Assembly: GCA_049299095.1 (NCBI GenBank) | Contig: JBAQWV010000018.1 | Location: forward strand, 1 to 5,349 | Source: JAAEKA01 sp049299095 | Lineage (GTDB): Bacteria; Chloroflexota; Anaerolineae; JAAEKA01 | Length of the DNA stretch: 5,349 bases | Direction: 5' to 3' | Shown: in pieces, positions 1 to 3,726 of the stretch | Numbering within the stretch: position 1 is the first letter of the stretch | How the letters are laid out: every line of letters begins with the position of its first letter | Position numbers and translations under genes: made by a program | Notes under the pieces: model-generated | Databases searched by the model: none | The model's input: only the letters and a program-made list of their open reading frames with translations | What the model was told of the DNA's origin: nothing

Positions 1-247
1 CCACCAGGTCCACGAACCCCGTGCGGGTCTTGCGGCGCCCGGTCAGGCGCGGGTTCCGCAGCGTGCGGGTCAGCGACGCGATGGTCCAGGTGCTGCCACC
101 GCTGGTTCGTACCCCGCTGGCGTTCAGTTCCTGCACGATTTGGTTGACGGGGCGGCCGTCGATGACGTCGGTGGCCGACGCTTTCAGGATCGCCGCCTCG
201 TCGTCGCGGAGGGTGCCGTCGCGGTTCCAGCCGTAGGGTCTGCTCAC
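1..247 (-). CDS. Serine-recombinase 'recombinase' domain protein lacking the catalytic domain (3' end outside window)
   Basis: Reading from a GTG at 247 gives 82 residues open to the window edge. The opening PYGWNRDGTLRDDEAAI, then an alpha-helical stretch ending IVQELNASGVRTSGGSTW and LTRTLRNPRLTGRRK, match the layout of the recombinase domain (Pfam Recombinase, PF07508) of large serine integrases: 'fGyrrdG', 'LN..G..T..G..W' and 'L.np...G'. This domain binds att-site DNA. In integrases it follows a roughly 150-residue resolvase domain carrying the catalytic serine. Here the upstream DNA codes for a membrane coiled-coil protein instead, and the in-frame upstream translation shows no resolvase motif. 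The gene therefore starts at the domain boundary. No Shine-Dalgarno sequence precedes the GTG, but a TAACAT box 7 nt upstream suggests a leaderless mRNA. It could be a truncated integrase remnant, half of a split integrase, or an accessory DNA-binding protein. The domain call is fairly secure; the start and function are not. Confidence 0.72.
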   Translation of the reverse strand, partial: MSRPYGWNRDGTLRDDEAAILKASATDVIDGRPVNQIVQELNASGVRTSGGSTWTIASLTRTLRNPRLTGRRKTRTGFVDLV

Positions 248-260
248 GCCAGTGATGTTA
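248..260 (-). promoter_or_regulatory. Candidate leaderless promoter (-10 TAACAT) of the recombinase-domain gene
   Basis: On the minus strand TAACAT occupies 260-255, followed by seven bases and then the GTG at 247. This fits the actinobacterial -10 pattern TANNNT, with transcription starting at the GTG itself, and it explains why no ribosome site is present. No convincing -35 hexamer was found. The box overlaps the distal half of the dyad at 257-279. This is inference from motif and spacing only. Confidence 0.4.
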
Positions 261-279
261 CAGTGCCCGGCACTGTTAC
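257..279. promoter_or_regulatory. 23-bp near-perfect dyad between the lysis operon and the recombinase gene (operator or terminator)
   Basis: On the minus strand, half-sites GTAACAGTGCC and GGCACTGTAAC flank a single central G. Ten of eleven positions pair. The dyad lies five bases after the stop codon of the last lysis gene and overlaps the putative -10 of the next gene. The short centre and high symmetry suggest a site for a dimeric repressor. As RNA it could instead fold into a stem with a CCGGG loop and terminate the late operon, though no T-run follows. I did not see a second copy in the window. Confidence 0.5.
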
Positions 280-284
280 GTCCC

Positions 285-749
285 TCAGATGATGTTGCGG
301 AGCTTGTCCGGAACGTCTGGGACCGCGGCGTCGGGGGCGTGTTTTCGGTGAGAGTCGATCAGCCGACGCACGTACCCGATTGCGACCCACAGCTTGCTGT
401 CGGCGGACGTGAGGAGGTCGCGCAGTTCCTGCACTTCCCTGCGGACAGCGTCAATCTCTGCGTGGTGCCGCTCCCGATCATTCTTGGCGTCCTCGGCGAG
501 CTGGTCGTACCGTTGCGACAGGCGCTGAATCTCGGCGTCGTCGATCCGCGCGGACGGAGGGTCGGTGATCTCTTCGATTTTCCTGGTCTTGCGTGCCTGC
601 CACCAGCGGCCCGCAGCGCCGAGGATTCCTGGGATCGCGGCGGCGGTCTTGGTGAGCAGTAGTGATAGCCCTGCCGGTCCGCCGATCACCATCAGCAGGA
701 GCCAGACGGGCCAGGGCACCCCGGCGGGCGGTTCGCCCCATTCATCCAC
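285..749 (-). CDS. Lysis-cassette membrane protein: one TM helix plus coiled coil
   Basis: This is a 154-residue protein starting at a GTG. The start is supported by GAGGAG at 762-757, seven bases upstream and embedded in the last codons of the preceding gene, whose stop lies one base before the GTG. Residues 13-33 (PWPVWLLLMVIGGPAGLSLLL) form a hydrophobic helix. They are followed by a basic stretch (RWWQARKTRK, 48-57), which by the positive-inside rule places the C-terminal part in the cytoplasm. Residues about 71-117 are charged and heptad-like (coiled coil). The C-terminus reads WVAIGYVRRLIDSHRKHAPD, then a Pro/Val tail. Single-TM coiled-coil proteins are frequent next to actinophage endolysins and are often annotated as holin-like or simply membrane proteins. 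A direct role in lysis (holin partner or regulator) is inferred from position. No enzymatic motif is visible. Confidence 0.85.
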   Translation of the reverse strand: MDEWGEPPAGVPWPVWLLLMVIGGPAGLSLLLTKTAAAIPGILGAAGRWWQARKTRKIEEITDPPSARIDDAEIQRLSQRYDQLAEDAKNDRERHHAEIDAVRREVQELRDLLTSADSKLWVAIGYVRRLIDSHRKHAPDAAVPDVPDKLRNII

Positions 750-750
750 G

Positions 751-1098
751 TCACTGCTCCTCGGGGGGTTCGACCTGCATCCAGTAGCCGAGTGCCGCCC
801 CCCATGAAGCGATCCCTGCGCCGATGGTGACCATCAGTGCCCCGCCGATGTGCAGGCCGACGATGGTGACGTGCCGCCACCGGCCGGCGTATCCGACGAC
901 GGTGGTCAGCCCGGAGGTGACGAGAGCCAGGCCCCACACCCAGATCGGTGCTGCCCGTTCGAGTTCGGTGAGTGCGCTCGATGTTTCGCCGAGGAGGTAG
1001 TCGATGCCGACGATGATCATGGACAGTGGGATGACGCTGACCACGACCGAGCGCCACACCTCGGGTACGAGTGGCTCCCATCGGCCGCGCGTGATCAT
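751..1098 (-). CDS. Lysis-cassette membrane protein with about three TM helices
   Basis: This is a 115-residue protein. I chose the ATG at 1098 because it overlaps the upstream stop by one base (TGATG) and because the longer ORF from 1215 would add 39 Arg-rich residues that merely shadow the neighbouring gene. Hydrophobic segments lie at about 17-36 (SVVVSVIPLSMIIVGIDYLL), 52-71 (IWVWGLALVTSGLTTVVGYA) and 77-105 (a long segment that may be one or two helices). A short acidic loop (ETSSALTELE) follows the first helix, and the protein ends in the acidic tail PPEEQ. It is the second of three consecutive membrane genes downstream of the endolysin, so a holin or holin-partner role is plausible. 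The family is not recognised with certainty. The initiation region has only weak Shine-Dalgarno character, so it probably depends on coupling to the gene before it. Confidence 0.85.
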   Translation of the reverse strand: MITRGRWEPLVPEVWRSVVVSVIPLSMIIVGIDYLLGETSSALTELERAAPIWVWGLALVTSGLTTVVGYAGRWRHVTIVGLHIGGALMVTIGAGIASWGAALGYWMQVEPPEEQ

Positions 1099-1313
1099 CA
1101 GTCGTCGACTCGCTGTCCGCGCCGCCACTTCCCGCCGGTGTCGTCTGGCGACACGTGCCCGCTGGCGACCAGGTTGCCGCTGCCAGACAAGACTGCGGCG
1201 GCGAGCGCGACCCATAGGGCGGCTTGGTCCTGCGCGATCAGGCCGTATGCGACGGCGAGTGCGACGACTGCGACGGCGACCGCGTATAGCCAGCGGCGTT
1301 GGCCGGCGTTCAC
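1098..1313 (-). CDS. Putative two-TM holin
   Basis: This is a 71-residue protein starting at a GTG that overlaps the endolysin stop by four bases (GTGA), a classic coupling arrangement. Two hydrophobic helices, about 8-27 (WLYAVAVAVVALAVAYGLIA) and 31-50 (ALWVALAAAVLSGSGNLVA), are joined by a short QDQ turn. The N-terminus is basic (GQRR) and the C-terminal tail is charged (KWRRGQRVDD), consistent with both ends in the cytoplasm as in class II holins. Small size, two helices and a place directly after the endolysin are the usual holin signature. A holin forms membrane lesions that release or activate the endolysin. Assignment rests on size, topology and context, not on a conserved motif. Either of the next two membrane genes could share or hold the holin role. 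Confidence 0.8.
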   Translation of the reverse strand: MNAGQRRWLYAVAVAVVALAVAYGLIAQDQAALWVALAAAVLSGSGNLVASGHVSPDDTGGKWRRGQRVDD

Positions 1314-1510
1314 TTCGTCACCGCCTTGCGGATTGCGTCGATGTCGGCCTGCAGCCGGTCGAGTTTCGCGATGAGGCCGTCCCGCGCGGTCCGTTCGCGG
1401 CCTTGCTCGTCCTTACCGAAGCTGCTGCCGGGTCCCCAGTTGTCGCGTTTGGGTCCGAGCTGATCCTCGATCCGGCCGAGCGCCTTGTAGATGTCGTCGA
1501 TCTGAGCCAT
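1310..1510 (-). CDS. Possible separately translated C-terminal endolysin fragment (66 residues, internal in-frame start)
   Basis: Codon 382 of the endolysin is an ATG preceded by GGAGGG and a six-base spacer, a ribosome site as strong as that of the full gene. Initiation here would give MAQIDDIYKALGRIEDQLG through to the common stop. The product has two helical segments (about 1-17 and 43-65) around a Gly/Pro/Asp-rich centre (DNWGPGSSFGKDEQG). Internal starts yielding a C-terminal binding or oligomerisation subunit are documented in other endolysins (for example the clostridial phage lysins CD27L and CTP1L, and enterococcal Lys170). Whether this site is used here is inference; the sequence shows only a well-placed site at a domain boundary. 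Confidence 0.5.
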   Translation of the reverse strand: MAQIDDIYKALGRIEDQLGPKRDNWGPGSSFGKDEQGRERTARDGLIAKLDRLQADIDAIRKAVTK

Positions 1511-2653
1511 GGTGAGCCCTCCATTCTGGGTTGGGTTGAGAATGTCCTTGGCGCGGGCGATTACCAGGTCCAGCGGGAAACCGGCGCCGGGATCGGTGTG
1601 GTCGGTCTCGCGCCACGCTGCCGAGACGTCGGCGTGGGTGGCGATCCCGCGCTTGCCTGCGCGTAGGTCGGCGGCGGTGATCCGCGCCAGCGGTACCCCG
1701 TACGTCTTCGACCATGCGGCGATGTCGTGTGCCAGGCCTTCGAGGCCGTCGCGGCCTTTCGCTAGCCATTCCGCGCGGGTCCACTTCGCGTATCCCTCGA
1801 TGGAGATGTGGAGGCCGATCCGGTTGCCGGTGCCCATCGCGGCCCAGGCTTGTCGGGCGTCGGGCACGAGGCGCACGCCGCGCCCGTCGAGCGCGCGGAG
1901 GATGTGGTACGACCCGTTCTGTTGGCTGATCATCCAGGAGATTGCGCCGTCGAAGGCGCCCTCGGTGTCGTGCACGATGATCGCCTGACGCGTCGGCGGC
2001 GCCGAGTTCGATCCGGCGCCGCTCCGCGTTACCGGGGCGCCCCGGTAGGCGCCGAGCGCGGTGGTCGCGACAGGCGGCAAGGCAGGCTTTGCCGGTGCGT
2101 TGACGTTGGCGTAGCAGTAGCCCTTCGGCGGGATCAGGGTCGCCAACTGCGCGAAGGAGATCCAGCCGCCGTACGGGTAGAAGCCACTGTCGATGATCCA
2201 CACCTTGCGCACGCCGCCGGTGTCGGAGTAGCCGGACGCGGTGATGTAGTGGTAGACGGTCCCGCCGCTGTAGCGGAAGGGGGTCGTCGAGGGCGCCACG
2301 ACCTTGGGATAGTTCGATGGTGGCGCGACGATGTTCACCGCGACCGCATACCCGCCGTCGATCGACCGCGTGAGGTGCTGCCACAGGGCCTCACGCTGCG
2401 CCTGCGTCGGCGGGTCGGCTGGCAACTGCACCACCGTCCAGTTTGCGGCAGGGAGCTCGGCGCGCAGCACCGTCGCCAGCAGCCCGATGTGGTCGGTTCC
2501 CCCGGTGTGCGTGCCCATCCGGCGCCCCAGATCGGCCTCGGCGTACCGCTTGCCGTGCATGTCCAGAATGTTTTGGCAGGTGGCAGGACCGCAGTTGAAG
2601 CCAGTGTCCTGCGTGACCCTCGCGCGGTCGTAGGCGAGGACTTTCTCGGCCAT
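1310..2653 (-). CDS. lysA: Endolysin: C39-like peptidase plus N-acetylmuramoyl-L-alanine amidase (lysin A)
   Basis: This is a 447-residue endolysin that degrades host peptidoglycan at lysis. The ATG at 2653 is chosen because GGAGG sits five bases upstream; the longer frame from 2755 adds 34 unconvincing residues. Residues about 7-180 form a C39/papain-like peptidase domain: GFNCGPA gives catalytic Cys21, TVYHYITASGY gives His135, and VWIIDSGF gives a likely Asp155. A Pro/Ala/Ser-rich linker spans 186-222. Residues about 222-372 form an Amidase_2 (PGRP-like) domain: the likely zinc ligands are His228 (IIVHDTEG), His340 (ATHADVS) and Asp354 (HTDPG), and GLHISIEG carries the conserved Glu286. 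The last 66 residues are a helical, charged module with no LysM, LGFP or other known wall-binding repeat. They are preceded by an internal ribosome site. The downstream holin candidate overlaps the stop by four bases. The enzyme calls are strong; individual ligands are assigned by motif. Confidence 0.95.
   Translation of the reverse strand: MAEKVLAYDRARVTQDTGFNCGPATCQNILDMHGKRYAEADLGRRMGTHTGGTDHIGLLATVLRAELPAANWTVVQLPADPPTQAQREALWQHLTRSIDGGYAVAVNIVAPPSNYPKVVAPSTTPFRYSGGTVYHYITASGYSDTGGVRKVWIIDSGFYPYGGWISFAQLATLIPPKGYCYANVNAPAKPALPPVATTALGAYRGAPVTRSGAGSNSAPPTRQAIIVHDTEGAFDGAISWMISQQNGSYHILRALDGRGVRLVPDARQAWAAMGTGNRIGLHISIEGYAKWTRAEWLAKGRDGLEGLAHDIAAWSKTYGVPLARITAADLRAGKRGIATHADVSAAWRETDHTDPGAGFPLDLVIARAKDILNPTQNGGLTMAQIDDIYKALGRIEDQLGPKRDNWGPGSSFGKDEQGRERTARDGLIAKLDRLQADIDAIRKAVTK
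1517..1522 (-). promoter_or_regulatory. Strong internal ribosome binding site GGAGGG within the endolysin gene
   Basis: GGAGGG, spacer CTCACC, then ATG at 1510. The block closely resembles the gene's own start (GGAGG, CTCAC, ATGGC). It falls in the Asn/Gly linker (NPTQNGGL) between the amidase and the C-terminal helical module. Confidence 0.6.
2030..2047. repeat. Perfect 18-bp palindrome TACCGGGGCGCCCCGGTA in the endolysin linker
   Basis: The sequence equals its own reverse complement across all 18 bases. It encodes YRGAPV (residues 203-208) in the linker between the peptidase and amidase domains. High GC makes such palindromes somewhat more likely, so it may be fortuitous. Confidence 0.6.
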
Positions 2654-2663
2654 GTGAGCCTCC
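2654..2663 (-). promoter_or_regulatory. Ribosome binding site that fixes the endolysin start
   Basis: GGAGG at 2663-2659, spacer CTCAC, ATG at 2653. It selects this start over the upstream ATG at 2755 and leaves a 74-base intergenic stretch (2654-2727) after the 35-codon ORF. No clear promoter or terminator is visible there. Confidence 0.85.
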
Positions 2664-2727
2664 GGGCGACGTGGTGTCGCTCGGCCCAACCGCCAGCAGC
2701 AGGTACAGGGTATCGCGGGATGGCGGG

Positions 2728-2835
2728 TTAGTGCGGGAGTCCGTCGGCGCACCATGCGCAGAGGTCGCCGCAGCGGCCCTCTAGGTGCGCGAGGAGCAAT
2801 TCGCGTTCGATCGTTTGCCAGGTTCGTTCGTCCAT
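2728..2835 (-). CDS. Small Cys-containing hypothetical protein (35 residues)
   Basis: An ATG at 2835 opens 35 codons: MDERTWQTIERELLLAHLEG, then RCGDLCAWCADGLPH and TAA. The first part is an amphipathic helix. The second holds three cysteines in a CGDLCAWC pattern that could bind metal or form a disulfide. The composition looks protein-like, but no clear Shine-Dalgarno sequence precedes the ATG. The first 55 bases overlap the end of the 81-codon ORF in another frame, so it would be translated by coupling, or the two may be one gene split by a frameshift or sequencing error. The function is unknown. Its position just before the endolysin suggests late expression. Confidence 0.5.
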   Translation of the reverse strand: MDERTWQTIERELLLAHLEGRCGDLCAWCADGLPH

Positions 2836-3026
2836 GATGGTTGGACGTTGGCGGGCGTGGTTCGGTTCCGTCGACACGCCGGATGTACGAAAGCGGTGGC
2901 CTGCCCGGCCATCTCCGGTGTCACCACCCTGCCGTCGCGGGGGCGCGGCATGAGGGCGCGGATCATGGCCTGCCCGTCACCTTTGCGCCCGCAGATGTCG
3001 TGCATGTCGATGGTCATATCGGTCAT
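2781..3026 (-). CDS. Small hypothetical protein (81 residues) between the tail and lysis genes
   Basis: The ATG at 3026 is supported by AGGA at 3037-3034 with a seven-base spacer, and lies one base after the stop of the 24-codon ORF (TGACATG). The protein begins MTDMTIDMHDICGRKGDGQA, contains several Met codons, a basic centre (PRPRDGRVV) and a HPAC segment near residue 50. Cys12 and the HPAC Cys/His could form a small metal site, but no family is recognised. The last 18 residues are polar and low-complexity (TNEPGKRSNANCSSRT) and coincide with the start of the next ORF, which raises the chance that the true C-terminus continues in the other frame. The N-terminal two-thirds has the high third-position GC typical of coding DNA here. 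Confidence 0.6.
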   Translation of the reverse strand: MTDMTIDMHDICGRKGDGQAMIRALMPRPRDGRVVTPEMAGQATAFVHPACRRNRTTPANVQPSWTNEPGKRSNANCSSRT

Positions 3027-3114
3027 GTCAGTGTCCTAGCTGATTCCGTAGGCGTGGATGTGGTGCCGTTGGTGGTCGCCCGACCCTTACCGCTAGCAGC
3101 ATGTCGGTGTCTTA
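3024..3114 (-). repeat. Pair of 15-bp direct repeats at two successive start codons
   Basis: TAAGACACCGACATG (3114-3100) and TAGGACACTGACATG (3038-3024) match at 13 of 15 bases, with starts 76 bases apart. Each ends in the ATG of a small ORF. The first copy includes the TAA stop of the tail gene; the second includes the TGA of the 24-codon ORF. Confidence 0.65.
3028..3102 (-). CDS. Very small basic, proline-rich ORF (24 residues), tentative
   Basis: An ATG at 3102 opens MLLAVRVGRPPTAPHPRLRN, then QLGH and TGA. It lies nine bases after the TAA of the minor tail protein and in the same frame, so it could also be a readthrough extension of that protein. Its start context, TAAGACACCGACATG, closely copies that of the next ORF (TAGGACACTGACATG), but the Shine-Dalgarno core is weaker (AAGA). 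Third codon positions are less GC-rich than in neighbouring genes. It may be translated or may simply be leader RNA. Confidence 0.3.
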   Translation of the reverse strand: MLLAVRVGRPPTAPHPRLRNQLGH

Positions 3115-3726
3115 TGTGCATGCGATGGTGGCGGTGGCGTGATCGGAGGCTGCTGCGGTGACGGTGACCGTGGGGATGGTGGCGTCGTGCTCAGCCCATG
3201 CCGTGCCGAGCCCCTGGCTCGATCCGGTCGCTGATGGTAGTGCGGTTTGACCGGCAGGCCACGAGTATGGAGAGTCGCCGACAGTCATAGTGCGGTGAGC
3301 GGCGAATCGTATGGTTATGCCCGGCCCGGTCGGAGTGATCGACGGGCACTCGGCAGTACTACCATACGATCCGCCTGTCGAACTAGCCACGGCGGAGACG
3401 CCATCTACAGCCACAATCATCACCGATGGGGCGTAGGTGTTCCCCGTGACATTGACTGTGCTGCCTTCGCTGCCGTCGCGCGCCCGCTCCAGGATCGTCA
3501 GGTACGCCGAGTACAAGCCATAGCCCTGCAATTTTGAGGTGACCAGCGTCCACCCTGACGGGACTGTGAGGGAAGCGGAGTAGTGGGACACGCCCATGAT
3601 GAGGGTGGTGCCTCCGCCAGGTATCGTCGCCGCCGTCGTCGTGCCCGACGCACCACCGGACGTGTTGGCCGAGGACACGAACGCGACCTTCTTTCCACCA
3701 TGCGGGAAGCTAGTAAGAAACAACAT
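3112..3726 (-). CDS. Putative minor tail protein (204 residues, beta-rich)
   Basis: The ATG at 3726 shares one base with the stop of the tail-fibre gene (TGATG), so the two are translationally coupled; no strong ribosome site is visible. The protein is rich in Ser, Thr, Gly, Ala and Val, with alternating beta-type segments (GGGTTLIMGVSHYSASL, PSGWTLVTSKLQGYGLYSAY, TVTVTAAASDHATATIACT) and few charges. That is typical of small beta-sandwich proteins on phage tails and near receptor-binding fibres. No catalytic motif was found. Position directly after the fibre gene and composition support a role in the tail tip or an accessory decoration role, which is inferred. The local base composition is less GC-rich than in the lysis genes (34 of 60 G or C at 3361-3420), hinting at a more recently acquired or exchanged module. 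Confidence 0.8.
   Translation of the reverse strand: MLFLTSFPHGGKKVAFVSSANTSGGASGTTTAATIPGGGTTLIMGVSHYSASLTVPSGWTLVTSKLQGYGLYSAYLTILERARDGSEGSTVNVTGNTYAPSVMIVAVDGVSAVASSTGGSYGSTAECPSITPTGPGITIRFAAHRTMTVGDSPYSWPAGQTALPSATGSSQGLGTAWAEHDATIPTVTVTAAASDHATATIACT

Noticed and set aside
248..284. Phage attachment site (attP) at the dyad
   Set aside because: attP often lies near serine integrase genes, but without the bacterial junctions or a tested core nothing here distinguishes it from an operator.
252..662. Plus-strand ORF opposite the coiled-coil membrane protein
   Set aside because: It is antisense to a well-supported gene, has no ribosome site or recognisable domain, and reflects the lack of stops in GC-rich DNA.
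1099..1215. Longer start for the three-TM protein at 1215
   Set aside because: The added 39 residues are an Arg-rich shadow of the holin candidate. The ATG at 1098 forms a TGATG overlap with the preceding stop.
2660..2727. Inverted repeat CCGCCA/TGGCGG as a terminator before the endolysin
   Set aside because: Arms are only six bases with a loop of about 25 bases and no T-run. Such pairs are expected by chance at this GC.
1808..2731. Long plus-strand ORF of about 300 codons opposite the endolysin
   Set aside because: It is antisense to clear catalytic motifs, and its Arg/Val/Gly-rich translation is typical of shadow frames.
2654..2755. N-terminal extension of the endolysin from the ATG at 2755
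   Set aside because: The 34 extra residues are Arg/Pro/Cys-rich and lack domain character. GGAGG with a five-base spacer clearly marks 2653, and the extension would overlap the 35-codon ORF.
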